DNA of 64,000 bases from CAZSHG01 sp964606695 [NCBI: uncultured bacterium] (GTDB taxonomy: Bacteria > UBP14 > UBA6098), in contig CAZSHG010000011.1 in assembly GCA_964606695.1 (NCBI GenBank), positions 1 through 64,000 on the forward strand, given 5' to 3'. A program made the translations under genes and the position numbers. Of this stretch, positions 42,796 to 51,311 are shown one piece after another; the stretch's first letter is position 1, and each line of letters begins with the position of its first letter. The notes beneath the pieces are model-generated. The model was not told the DNA's origin, did not search any database, and saw nothing but the letters and a program-made list of their open reading frames with translations.

Positions 42796-44790
42796 CTATT
42801 TCGTCAGCAATATCTTCCTCGTAGTCGATTTTTCCCCTACTGTAAGGCGCGCCAGATATACTCCGGTAGGCGCGTCAGACGGTCGCCATGTGATAGAATG
42901 AACGCCCGCATCCAAAGCCTCGTCGATGACTTTCGCGACTCTTCTGCCTGTCAGGTCGAAAATTTCCAGCTCGACATCCGCCTTCGCGCCAGATTCGAAC
43001 TCGAACTTCACCGCCGCGTTGAACGGATTCGGCGAGACGCTGAGCAGAATGGCCTTTTCGGGCAACTCGGTTTCTTCGACCCCCACCGTCCCATAGCGAA
43101 GGTATTGCAGAATCATCTCCATGTAATTTTCTCGATTGGTCGCGTCCCCTATTCCCTCCCAGCCGAAAGCCAGATAGACCAGCCGGTAAGTGCCGTCGTA
43201 AACCACACCCGCGCCGGGGTTGCCGGAGGTCTCATATTGCATCGCCAGAAGGCCACCGGCGGTGGCAGAAATTTCACTCGAATATGACGGTGAGAAAACC
43301 GCGCCATCCCCCGTGAAAAGCTCGTAGGTATGCCCCACGAAAGGCCCGCCAGTCGAGCCGAAGACAGTGTTCTCGTCCGAATCATCCGAGATATAACTCG
43401 CCTTGAAATAGCTCTCATACCACGGACTAACATCCGGATAAGTGACATTGCAATAGTATCCCAGATCCTGGCTTGAGAAGAATAGTTTACCTCCACCATC
43501 GAGGTAATCGGATATTGCCGTAAGATCGGAATTGTCGATTATACTCGAGTAATCCTCGCTGGTAAACCATATTACTAATTCGTAGTTGGCCATTTCGCTG
43601 GCGGATATGGCGGCAAGAGATCGATCATGAGTATAATAGGCCTCTCCAAGGGCGTCCAGAGCCGCTTCGTAGTATGTCTCGTAAGAATCGCCGGTGTCGT
43701 CGTCGATGAGAAGAATCGCGTTCTGAGTGACGACGTATCGAACAGTCTCGGTCTCGCCGCTACCGTTGGATTTTATCTGAAGATCGATTAAAGCCACGCC
43801 GTCGCCGACCGTATTCACCTCGATCGAAACGTCAGTCGAATCGCCGGAATCCACGGACGCCACTACCGAATCGGAATGGGTCGTGCCGCCGACGTCCAGA
43901 GTCGCGCTCCACGCGCCCGGCATGTCCTTGATCATCTTGAAAACGTAAGTATCGTTGCTATTGCCTACGTTCTTGAATTTGTCGCCGGCCAGCGTGACGG
44001 TCCCATCGGATGTCAGCGATTGGGTATGAATTCCGCGCCAGTAGAGCCATTTGTAATCCTGCGGCCACCACGTCCAGAAGGCGGAAACCACCGTGTAAGC
44101 GGTAGTCGCGGCGGACATATCCTGCACCCAGACTACGATTTTCATGTCTTCGGTGACATATGTCCCGCCGTCCCAGGTGTAGGCGAAGCTGAAATGCTGG
44201 GTGCCAACGCTTGTGAGGCTTATCGTCTGGCCGGATGTGCTCGGTAACAGGTCGCGGAGGACGTTGTTATGAAGATTCTCCCCGTTCGGTGCAGAATAAA
44301 CATTGTTCGATTGAGTTATGCACGCGAAAAGCCTGTAGCTTCCAGATGTGCTCGAGTGGACGTTCACGTCGATTTCGATATTCGAGCCGGAAACCCCGAC
44401 GTCGAAGGAAATAGGCGCTTCGGAACGTGTCATGGCGAGACGGTCGGCGATAGAATCCGGTGCCGTGCTCCATGAGTTTAGCAATGCGCCGCCGACAGCG
44501 GTAGATGGGACGCCGGAGATGCTGTAATGACCTGATCTCGACGCCATATCTGTGGTATTATATGTATAAAAGGGATCACCGCTGGTCGGGCCGCTGGTAT
44601 GCACCTGAACGACCGCAAGTTCCGGGCCGTAGTATTCCGCGAGATTATTCGTCATCACGCCGTTCGGAGGGCAATAGCCGCATCCGTGATTCGTGAACCT
44701 CTCCATAAACGCCGCCTGCCGCCTGATCGCGAATGCGCTAATCGAAATTAATAGAATTAAAACAAGGATGGTTAATACTCGGCGATTCAT
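42796..44790 (-). CDS. Omp28-type secreted protein with type IX sorting domain
   Basis: 664 residues from the ATG at 44790 (GGAGG upstream, then signal peptide MNRRVLTILVLILLISISAFA); an open frame to 44982 is rejected. Residues of about 25-130 have a thioredoxin-like fold with CGYCP (ERFTNHGCGYCPPN), as in the Omp28-related family. A long beta-rich middle and an unfolding-type repeat (LIDDDTGDSYETYYEAALDALGEAYYTHDR) follow. This second domain resembles a DJ-1/ThuA-like surface domain. The last 80 residues (SPNPFNAAVKFEFE, DLTGRRVAKV, TGVYLARL) are a type IX sorting domain, so the protein is probably on the surface. Function unknown; possibly disulfide handling outside the cell. Confidence 0.8.
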   Translation of the reverse strand: MNRRVLTILVLILLISISAFAIRRQAAFMERFTNHGCGYCPPNGVMTNNLAEYYGPELAVVQVHTSGPTSGDPFYTYNTTDMASRSGHYSISGVPSTAVGGALLNSWSTAPDSIADRLAMTRSEAPISFDVGVSGSNIEIDVNVHSSTSGSYRLFACITQSNNVYSAPNGENLHNNVLRDLLPSTSGQTISLTSVGTQHFSFAYTWDGGTYVTEDMKIVVWVQDMSAATTAYTVVSAFWTWWPQDYKWLYWRGIHTQSLTSDGTVTLAGDKFKNVGNSNDTYVFKMIKDMPGAWSATLDVGGTTHSDSVVASVDSGDSTDVSIEVNTVGDGVALIDLQIKSNGSGETETVRYVVTQNAILLIDDDTGDSYETYYEAALDALGEAYYTHDRSLAAISASEMANYELVIWFTSEDYSSIIDNSDLTAISDYLDGGGKLFFSSQDLGYYCNVTYPDVSPWYESYFKASYISDDSDENTVFGSTGGPFVGHTYELFTGDGAVFSPSYSSEISATAGGLLAMQYETSGNPGAGVVYDGTYRLVYLAFGWEGIGDATNRENYMEMILQYLRYGTVGVEETELPEKAILLSVSPNPFNAAVKFEFESGAKADVELEIFDLTGRRVAKVIDEALDAGVHSITWRPSDAPTGVYLARLTVGEKSTTRKILLTK

Positions 44791-44976
44791 TTTTTCCTCC
44801 TGTTTACCGTTCGGTAGTATCATATTACAAAATATCCATGGTGATGTGATTATCAAGCTATTTTTTTTACTTGAAAGCCCATAGGCGGCATTTTTTCTTC
44901 GATTCAACCACCTGTTTGCACGATAAATTTCCTCCCGGAAAACGATTTCCGTGACGTTTCCGTAGATTAGCCGTTT

Positions 44977-45247
44977 ACACATGACGTTTCTTTAGTTACA
45001 TGAGTCGATTCCCAGGTTACAAGAGCTGAATTCCACGTTGCAGGAACTGTTTCCCACGTTACATGAGACGATTCCCACGTTACATACGACGATTTCCAGT
45101 TGGGAAACGTCTCGTGCAACCTGGGAAATGCCTCATGTAAGGTAGGAAACGTCTTTTGCAACCTGGGAAATGCCTTATGTAACCCGGGAATTGCCTCATG
45201 CAAGCCGAAAAGTGCCTTGTGCAATACGAGAAATAGCTCTTGTAATG
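44977..45247. repeat. 21-bp tandem repeat array that reverses orientation in the middle
   Basis: Six 21-bp units run from 44977 to 45102, with core GATTCCCACGTTACATGAG. From 45101 to 45247 seven more 21-bp units are the reverse complement of the same core (TGGGAAATGCCTCATGTAA). The flip is at about 45100. Units differ from each other at 2-7 positions, so the array is old or diversifying. Because 21 is a multiple of three it gives open frames of heptapeptide repeats on both strands, but none has a ribosome site. The whole array is thus a large imperfect inverted repeat in the 660-nt gene-free stretch 44791-45452. Besides this array, that stretch shows only a short hairpin near 45299-45311 (GGGCG-AGA-CGCCC). 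Confidence 0.85.
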
Positions 45248-45409
45248 CGCTTTCCGTCTCATTCTCGAGAAAAATCCGCTTTTTTCTGCGAATATTCGGG
45301 CGAGACGCCCTTGCTTTTTAGGTGGTTTGCGGACGTTTCCCCATATCTAATAGTAGCGGTGTCTGCGCTTGAACCCCACAGGGCCCGCCACGGGAATCGC
45401 GCAACAAAA

Positions 45410-45431
45410 AAGGGCGCCCGAAAGCGCCCTT
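45410..45431 (-). terminator. Intrinsic terminator after iorA
   Basis: AAGGGCGC (45410-45417) pairs with GCGCCCTT (45424-45431), an 8-bp stem with a 6-nt loop. On the minus strand it is followed by TTTTTTGTTG. It lies 22 nt after the iorA stop. Confidence 0.8.
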
Positions 45432-45452
45432 ATCGAATAATTATTTGCCTGT

Positions 45453-47240
45453 CTATTCCGGCTGGCCGATGGCGCCGGTGGGGCAAACCTGATAGCACAT
45501 CGAACAGCTTTCGCCAACGCAGAATACCGGATCGATTTTCGCTTTCTTCTTGCCCTTCTCGTTCTTTTCGCCGGCGGAAATCGCGGGGCATCCCAGTTTG
45601 AAACACATTCCGCACGCGATACATTTATCCGGATCGACCTGGAATGGTGTTATCTCTATCTTCTTGATGTCCAGCAGGATACAGCGTCCGCGGTTTACTA
45701 TCAGCTTCGGGCCGTCCATCTCCTTGACCTTTTTGAGGACGCCCAGCAGTTCCTCGATGTTGTAGGCGTCGGTGAAGAAGACGTGATCGTCCTCCAGACC
45801 TACTGCCTCTGCAAGTTTGCCGTAATCGAGTTTTGTCGATTCCTCGCCCATTAGCGTGGTGCCGGTGCCGGGATGTTCCTGGTGGCCGGTCATCGCGGTG
45901 ATTGAGTTGTCCAGCACGACGGTGGTGAAATTGCCCTTGTTGTAAGCCGCTTCGGCCAGGCCGGTCATGCCGCTGTGCACGAAGGTCGAGTCGCCGATGA
46001 AGGCCAGTGTATTCTTGCCGAATTCCGGTCCGCGCGCCTTTTCCAGGCCCATGGCGTTGCCGATGGACGCGCCCATGCAGATGCAGGTCTCGCCGCATTC
46101 CAGAGGTGGCATCATGCCCAGTGTGTAGCATCCGATGTCCGTCGTGGACGAGAACCCCAGCTTGTGTGCCGCGTAGAATATCCCTCGGTGAGGACATCCA
46201 GGGCATAGCACCGGCGGGCGCGGGGGCAAATCGCCGGATTCGCCGACGAGTTCCGGTTTCTCCCCGGTTAAGGCCGTGCGAACCCTTGTCTGCGAAAGCT
46301 CGTTGGTTCCCGGCACTTTCTCCTTGCCGACGCACGGTATTCCCGCCTCGTGCAGGTGCTCTTCGATGAAGGGCTCGTTTTCCTCGACAATCCAGACTTC
46401 ATCCACCGAATCGGCGAATTTTCGCGCCTTGTCGATGGGGAAGGGAAAGCTCATGCCCAGTTTAAGGAATTCCGCTGTGGGGAAAGCTTCGCGGGCGTAT
46501 TGGAAACTGATGCCGGACGAGATAATGCCGATTTTCTTGCCCTCGAAGGTCCAATCGCCAGGAATTACTTCGTTGAGGTCGGTGGTCTCGGCGAATTTCT
46601 TGAGCCGCTTCAGTCGCTTTTCCAGCTCAACGTGCAGGACTCTGGCGTGCGCCGGAATAACCACGCGCTTCTTAGGATTGGCGGTGTAATCTTTGACCGG
46701 CGGTTCCTCGCGTTCCTTCAATTCGACCAGACCTAAAGAGTGGCAAAGGCGGGTGCTCATACGGAGCATCACCGGCGTGTCGAATTTTTCGGAGATCTCC
46801 ATGCCGCGCTTGACCAGGTCTTTCGCCTCCTGGCTGGATGTCGGTTCCAGCAGGGCGATCTTCATGAATTTCGCGTAGCGGCGGTTGTCCTGCTCGTTCT
46901 GCGATGAATGCATGCCCGGATCGTCTGCGGTAACGATAATAAAACCGCCGTTGACGCCGGTATAAGCGAAGCTGAACATGGGATCCGCGGCGACGTTCAC
47001 GCCGACGTGTTTCATCGCGACCAGCGACCTAGCGCCGCCGAAAGAGGCTCCCTGAGCTACTTCCACGGCGACCTTCTCGTTGGGCGCCCATTCGCAATAG
47101 ACGTCGTCTTTGTATTTTACTACGTTCTCCAGTATTTCGGTGGACGGTGTGCCGGGATAAGCGGTAGCAACGTGCACTCCGGCCTCATAGACTCCCCGCG
47201 CAACAGCTTCGTTACCGGACAGCAGGACTTTCTCTGACAT
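45453..47240 (-). CDS. iorA: Indolepyruvate ferredoxin oxidoreductase alpha subunit
   Basis: 595 residues, full length. Thiamin-diphosphate and substrate motifs include ATAYPGTPSTEI near the N-terminus, VLCPGCPHRGIFYAAH and MGASIGNAMGLEKA, IGDSTFVHSG and DNSITAMTGHQEHPG. The C-terminal ferredoxin domain has CIACGMCFKLGC and CSMCYQVC, two [4Fe-4S] clusters. The enzyme oxidatively decarboxylates aryl pyruvates from aromatic amino acids, reducing ferredoxin in anaerobes. It needs the beta subunit IorB, for which no gene is adjacent. GGAGG precedes the ATG. Confidence 0.95.
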   Translation of the reverse strand: MSEKVLLSGNEAVARGVYEAGVHVATAYPGTPSTEILENVVKYKDDVYCEWAPNEKVAVEVAQGASFGGARSLVAMKHVGVNVAADPMFSFAYTGVNGGFIIVTADDPGMHSSQNEQDNRRYAKFMKIALLEPTSSQEAKDLVKRGMEISEKFDTPVMLRMSTRLCHSLGLVELKEREEPPVKDYTANPKKRVVIPAHARVLHVELEKRLKRLKKFAETTDLNEVIPGDWTFEGKKIGIISSGISFQYAREAFPTAEFLKLGMSFPFPIDKARKFADSVDEVWIVEENEPFIEEHLHEAGIPCVGKEKVPGTNELSQTRVRTALTGEKPELVGESGDLPPRPPVLCPGCPHRGIFYAAHKLGFSSTTDIGCYTLGMMPPLECGETCICMGASIGNAMGLEKARGPEFGKNTLAFIGDSTFVHSGMTGLAEAAYNKGNFTTVVLDNSITAMTGHQEHPGTGTTLMGEESTKLDYGKLAEAVGLEDDHVFFTDAYNIEELLGVLKKVKEMDGPKLIVNRGRCILLDIKKIEITPFQVDPDKCIACGMCFKLGCPAISAGEKNEKGKKKAKIDPVFCVGESCSMCYQVCPTGAIGQPE

Positions 47241-47279
47241 TATTACCTCCAGATGTTAATCACATTCGAAAAGCTATTT

Positions 47280-47308
47280 ATTATAAGTGAAAAGTTTAAC
47301 AAACGCAA
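47280..47308 (-). promoter_or_regulatory. Promoter of iorA
   Basis: On the minus strand: TTGCGT (47308-47303), a 17-nt spacer and a perfect TATAAT (47285-47280), about 40 nt before the ATG. Confidence 0.6.
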
Positions 47309-47360
47309 CTCAAAAACCCGAAAATTTGCGAAAAAGTGGGACTTCAGAGTGGAAATTTAG

Positions 47361-47891
47361 CTAAACAATGTATTCCTCCAGCGGCACCGGGCAGATTTTT
47401 TTTCGTTTGCAGTCCAGGCACATATCGCCGCACCAGATTAGCTCGAATAGCGAGTCCGCGCGGTCGATTAGCGATAGTTCGTCCGTGACTATACCCAACT
47501 CGAAATTTCGGCGTTTGGGGCTTTTCGCGCCCAGTCCGGCGCCGGTCAGGTTTGCGGAACCTAAGTAGAGCAATCGGCCGTCTGCAAGCACAGTCTTCTG
47601 GTGCACGCGCGGGCATCGCCGCAGGACAAAATTGCCGTGGTTTTTCAGATGTTCTTTTTTAGCCAATTTCAGGAACCAGGAAGATGGCACCGACGAATGC
47701 AGGATTCGTATCCGCAGGTCCTGATCGGCCTTTTTCGCGAGGTATTTGACTATCGATTCACCGCGTCGCGAGCCTATGATAGTCAGCGCTTTTAGCGTGG
47801 CGGTGGCGATATCCAGCCGGTATCTGGCCTTTTGAATTATGTTCTCGACGACTTCGGAATAGTGCGCTTCGTTTTCGACCAGCCGAATCAT
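47361..47891 (-). CDS. Single-domain phospholipase D-like protein
   Basis: 176 residues from the ATG at 47891, which lies 2 nt after the stop of the lipoprotein gene; a TTG 6 nt upstream is less likely. One HKD motif is visible, HQKTVLADGRLLYLGSANLTGAG, the catalytic His-Lys-Asp pattern of the PLD superfamily. Such small proteins act as dimers and cut phosphodiester bonds in nucleic acids or lipids. An extra cysteine cluster sits at the C-terminus (CGDMCLDCKRKKIC), which may bind zinc and is not part of the core fold. No signal peptide, so cytosolic. It could be a nuclease related to Nuc-type proteins. Confidence 0.75.
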   Translation of the reverse strand: MIRLVENEAHYSEVVENIIQKARYRLDIATATLKALTIIGSRRGESIVKYLAKKADQDLRIRILHSSVPSSWFLKLAKKEHLKNHGNFVLRRCPRVHQKTVLADGRLLYLGSANLTGAGLGAKSPKRRNFELGIVTDELSLIDRADSLFELIWCGDMCLDCKRKKICPVPLEEYIV

Positions 47892-47893
47892 AT

Positions 47894-48373
47894 TCAATCG
47901 ACCAGATAAAAACTTACCGCTTTGGTCTTGATCGGCGGATTAGATAGCAGAACGCCCTGCACTTTGTAATCGCCGAGCGTAACGCCCTTCCACGAGCTTG
48001 TGGTGCAGTTCCAGAGTGTATTATAAACGACGGTGTCGCCCGGCTCGAATTCTATTGTATTTATCATCTGCAGGCAGGCCGCGCCCTCCAGAGAGTTCCA
48101 TATCGGTTCGTTATCCCGATAAACTATAAATTCCGCCGGGCAGGATGAGGGGAATACGACCTCGACAGGTTCCCCGGAATCGACCGTCAGGAACATCTTG
48201 AATTCAATCGGAGAACCGAGTGCATATGCTCTGTCGATTTCCTTCAGTTGAAGTGAGATTGCCGGCGTGGCTTTTTTATTCTGAGGGATGGAGATATCTT
48301 TTTTCGATGCGCACCCGATTATTATCGATAGAAGAACCAATACTGCTACTATTTCTAATAGCCTGTTACTCAT
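47894..48373 (-). CDS. BsuPI-like lipoprotein
   Basis: 159 residues. The signal (about 1-21) ends in a lipobox with Cys21 (IIIGCASKK). The mature part is a single beta sandwich with IEFKMFLTVDSG, FPSSCPAEFIVYRDNEPIW, EFEPGDTVVYNTLWNC and LGDYKVQGVL, the order seen in BsuPI-type proteins (intracellular proteinase inhibitor domain). Its real role in diderm bacteria is unknown. It overlaps the EIIA-like gene by 8 nt and precedes the PLD-like gene, so the three are probably one transcript. Confidence 0.75.
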   Translation of the reverse strand: MSNRLLEIVAVLVLLSIIIGCASKKDISIPQNKKATPAISLQLKEIDRAYALGSPIEFKMFLTVDSGEPVEVVFPSSCPAEFIVYRDNEPIWNSLEGAACLQMINTIEFEPGDTVVYNTLWNCTTSSWKGVTLGDYKVQGVLLSNPPIKTKAVSFYLVD

Positions 48374-48815
48374 GCTTTTTGATCGATTGAATTAACTCTT
48401 CCGGAGTTGTCGAATTGATAACTTCCTCGCGGACTTCCGGTGAGTGAAGTATTCGTGAAAGGCCGGAAAGTATCCGCACGTGGTCGCCGGAACCGTTGCG
48501 TGGCGAAACCAGCAGAAAAAAGATCTGTGCTGGACTGCCGTCCATGGAATCAAAATCTATACCGATCGGTGCGATACCGCCTACAAGCTTGGATGAATTA
48601 ATGAAGTCCAGTTTTGCGTGCGGAATGGCTATACCGTAACCGACTCCCGTGCTCATCAACTCCTCCCTTTCGAGGATAGCATCGAGTATTTCGGCTTTTT
48701 GTTCAAGATCGAAAACATCGCAGAGAAGATCGACCAGTTCCTTCAGGACGGTGGGTTTTGTTTGAGAATCGAGGGGGATTTTGATTCCGCGTTTAAATAG
48801 AAATTCTGTAATCAT
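48366..48815 (-). CDS. PTS EIIA-type (PtsN-like) protein
   Basis: 149 residues. GVGYGIAIPHAK contains the phosphorylated His (about residue 66), and the flanking segments (KELVDLLCDV, ILEREELMSTG) fit the fructose/nitrogen-type EIIA domain. No PTS permease or HPr gene is close, so it is more likely a regulatory EIIA, as with PtsN, than part of sugar uptake. It heads the run of three genes 48815-47361 on the minus strand. Confidence 0.88.
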   Translation of the reverse strand: MITEFLFKRGIKIPLDSQTKPTVLKELVDLLCDVFDLEQKAEILDAILEREELMSTGVGYGIAIPHAKLDFINSSKLVGGIAPIGIDFDSMDGSPAQIFFLLVSPRNGSGDHVRILSGLSRILHSPEVREEVINSTTPEELIQSIKKHE

Positions 48816-48898
48816 CTAATTCAGCCTTTGTTATCGTATTCCGACAGAGATTCTAATGTTATTGAATAGCAAAGTCAAGTTCACGGATTTTTCGGTGT

Positions 48899-49798
48899 TC
48901 AGGACGTTTTATCGTCCTCGATTCTGAATTTCTTTTCCGGTTCCTGACGAAGATAGACAGTGTGATGCGGGAATGGAATTTCGATGCCCACCTCGTCGAA
49001 TCTCTTTTTCACGAAGTATTTGAATTTTCTGGCAATACCCCATTGCTGGAGGGGGTCGGTTGTTATTTTGACTCGAATATCGACGGAACTTCCGCCAAGT
49101 TTATCGACACCAAGAATCTCGAACCCTCTAATGAATCTCCCGAAATCCTCATTTTTTTGCATCTCATCGCCGATTTTTTCGATTTCCTCCATAGCCTTGT
49201 CGATGCTGGAATTGTAGCTGATGCCGACATCCACAACGGCGCGGCTTTCCATGAATGTCATGTTGTCCACCGGCCCGACCTGGCCATTGGGGACGACGTG
49301 CACCACGCCCTCAAGGTCTCTTATTACGGTGGTTCGCAGATTGATACTCTCCACCAGGCCCGCCCGATCGGCGATTCTAATTACATCGCCCACGCGGTAT
49401 TGGTTTTCGAGCAAAATCAGGAAGCCGTTGAAGAAGTCCTTGACTATACTCTGTGCGCCGAAACCTATGGCCACGCCAACTACACCGGCGCCTGCCAGCA
49501 GTGGTCCAAGGTTTGCACCGAATTCTCGAAGTATCATGAACAGAATGATTGTCCAGACGAAGATTTTCGACGTAACGTTTACCACGTTGACAAGAGTGTC
49601 CGCGCGGCGTTCACGTTCGTTGCGAGTTGTATCATCATCGTCTTCCACACGTTTGACTATGCCCTTGCCCACCTTCCTGATTACCTTCAGGAGAATAATT
49701 CCGCCAACGATATAGGCGAGAACCCTCAAACCGCTGGTGGATGCCCATTCGAGCAGGGTTTTCCAGATTCCAGGCCAGTTGATGTCCAATCCAAACAT
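48899..49798 (-). CDS. Small-conductance mechanosensitive channel (MscS family)
   Basis: 299 residues. Three hydrophobic helices lead to the pore segment GAGVVGVAIGFGAQSIVKDFFNG, the Gly/Ala-rich MscS TM3 signature, then the beta domain with YRVGDVIRI and VHVVPNGQV, and an alpha/beta C-terminal domain. It opens on hypo-osmotic stress to release solutes. It starts 21 nt after the DUF4139 gene. Confidence 0.93.
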   Translation of the reverse strand: MFGLDINWPGIWKTLLEWASTSGLRVLAYIVGGIILLKVIRKVGKGIVKRVEDDDDTTRNERERRADTLVNVVNVTSKIFVWTIILFMILREFGANLGPLLAGAGVVGVAIGFGAQSIVKDFFNGFLILLENQYRVGDVIRIADRAGLVESINLRTTVIRDLEGVVHVVPNGQVGPVDNMTFMESRAVVDVGISYNSSIDKAMEEIEKIGDEMQKNEDFGRFIRGFEILGVDKLGGSSVDIRVKITTDPLQQWGIARKFKYFVKKRFDEVGIEIPFPHHTVYLRQEPEKKFRIEDDKTS

Positions 49799-49819
49799 AA
49801 ATCCTCCACTATTTAATAA

Positions 49820-51139
49820 TTATTTGTTTCTAACCGTGAATGTCAGGGTCTTGCTTCCATCTTTCGGGATGGCGATTTTCCATTCATAAGTTCGAGCGTC
49901 GATTTTGTCGCCGCTGTGGCTCTCCGCTTTGATATACCAATCACCCCAGAAATGCTCTCTGACTATAACTTCGATATCTTCTTCCTTGTGGTTTCGAATT
50001 TCTATTTTATAGTCACGCTCATTTATCCTGTCTGATATTCGACGGTAATCGGTTTGCGTCCTCTCGGCCTTAACGTCAAAGGCGTTGCCGAGGTAAATTC
50101 GCACTTCCTCATCCTTTGGAGTGTGATCGATTCCGTCTTCGCCCACGAATTGCAACGCGCCGGATTTATCTTCCTTGTAAACTCGAATTACGCCCTTCGG
50201 CAACGGAATTCCGAATCCATTCTCCTCGGAATTCTCGAACGCCAATTCGACCCTAACATCGGAACCACGCGAACCATCGAAAACAAGTTCCTTTTTAACA
50301 GATGTCTCCTTCGGATCGAACAGCGAAATTTGCTTGTCCTGCCTATCTGCGACCGTAGCCTTTCTTGGCAGTGTGTATAAATGATATTCGAAGAAACTCT
50401 CCTCCTCGAAACCTCGCGCGGCATCTTCCATAGCCATCCCAGCGTCCTTGGATCGAGAAGCGTAGGGCGGTATATTCTGCACAGTATGGACATCTCCGGC
50501 GATGAGTTTGAGTGTTGCGTCATTATAAGTCATGCCCGAATTGTTCGATATGGTTACCCAGCCGTCGAGTGTCAGGTTCTCGTCCTTGTCATCTACCGTG
50601 GCTACATACGCGGCTTCCCATCCGATACCGTTCGTCAGGTATGACAGCTCGATATCCTGCGAACTGGAGCGTTCAGAATGAAGTTTCCAGGCCAGAGTGG
50701 GGCGAGTGTAAAATCTTTCCGGGCGTTCGGTAAATGATATGTCGAGAATTTGATCGGTCAATATGGCCGAAAGTCCCTCTCTCTTTTCAATCAACACTGA
50801 ATTATTATCGCTGGAAAGGAGTTTGCCTTCGTATATGTCGCCCTTTTGCGTGGTAATACTCACTTCGTTGTCGATATTCTTCTGGAGTAGCCTTTGTGTG
50901 CTCACCAGGTCGTATTCGTAGTTCTGTTCCAGGACGACCAGGCCGTCTCCCTCCAGGTGCACGGTCTGCGGGCGAATCCCGCTGGGAACGGGGGAGTAGT
51001 CGAAGTCGTTCGTACCCTTTTCCGTGCGTATTTCGCGCGATTCTTTAACGAGCCCAAATCCGTCGTTATAGACTGTGATTGCAATCTCTGCTACTGCAAT
51101 CGTCGATAATAGAATCAATGAAGCGGCAATGTATCTCAT
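49820..51139 (-). CDS. Secreted DUF4139-type protein
   Basis: 439 residues. A signal peptide (about 1-18, SLILLSTIAVAEIA) is followed by VYNDGFGLVKESREI, SYLTNGIGWEAAYVATVDDKD and YRRISDRINERDYKIEIRNHKEED, and ends with YEWKIAIPKDGSKTLTFTV. These match the DUF4139 family, of which fungal MuiA-like proteins are members. The fold is beta-rich and the function is unknown. It precedes mscS on the same strand and diverges from pgpH. Confidence 0.8.
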   Translation of the reverse strand: MRYIAASLILLSTIAVAEIAITVYNDGFGLVKESREIRTEKGTNDFDYSPVPSGIRPQTVHLEGDGLVVLEQNYEYDLVSTQRLLQKNIDNEVSITTQKGDIYEGKLLSSDNNSVLIEKREGLSAILTDQILDISFTERPERFYTRPTLAWKLHSERSSSQDIELSYLTNGIGWEAAYVATVDDKDENLTLDGWVTISNNSGMTYNDATLKLIAGDVHTVQNIPPYASRSKDAGMAMEDAARGFEEESFFEYHLYTLPRKATVADRQDKQISLFDPKETSVKKELVFDGSRGSDVRVELAFENSEENGFGIPLPKGVIRVYKEDKSGALQFVGEDGIDHTPKDEEVRIYLGNAFDVKAERTQTDYRRISDRINERDYKIEIRNHKEEDIEVIVREHFWGDWYIKAESHSGDKIDARTYEWKIAIPKDGSKTLTFTVRNK

Positions 51140-51249
51140 AATTATCCTCCTTAGATGGATAAGATATTTCGATATCAGATAAAATCAAGCAAAAGCCGTG
51201 CCTTGAGAAAATCAATCGATGGCCATCTATTTTTGTAGAGAAAATTGGC

Positions 51250-51277
51250 TTGCAACGATATTCCAAATAGTTATATT
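51250..51277 (+). promoter_or_regulatory. Promoter of the pgpH run
   Basis: TTGCAA (51250-51255), a 16-nt spacer and TATATT (51272-51277), 34 nt before the TTG start codon at 51312. Confidence 0.5.
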
Positions 51278-51311
51278 AAATGGTTAATAGAAACGAAACC
51301 AAAACTGAAAA

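Noticed and set aside
44791-44982. N-terminal 64-residue extension of the Omp28-like protein
   Set aside because: It has no ribosome site and would place the clear signal peptide inside the protein. The GGAGG-preceded ATG at 44790 is better.
44977-45247. CRISPR array
   Set aside because: Units are contiguous with no unique spacers, they diverge from each other, the orientation flips, and there are no cas genes.
44967-45321. Protein-coding heptad-repeat genes on either strand of the 21-bp array
   Set aside because: The frames start at TTG codons without ribosome sites and follow automatically from the 21-bp period. They were not called as genes.
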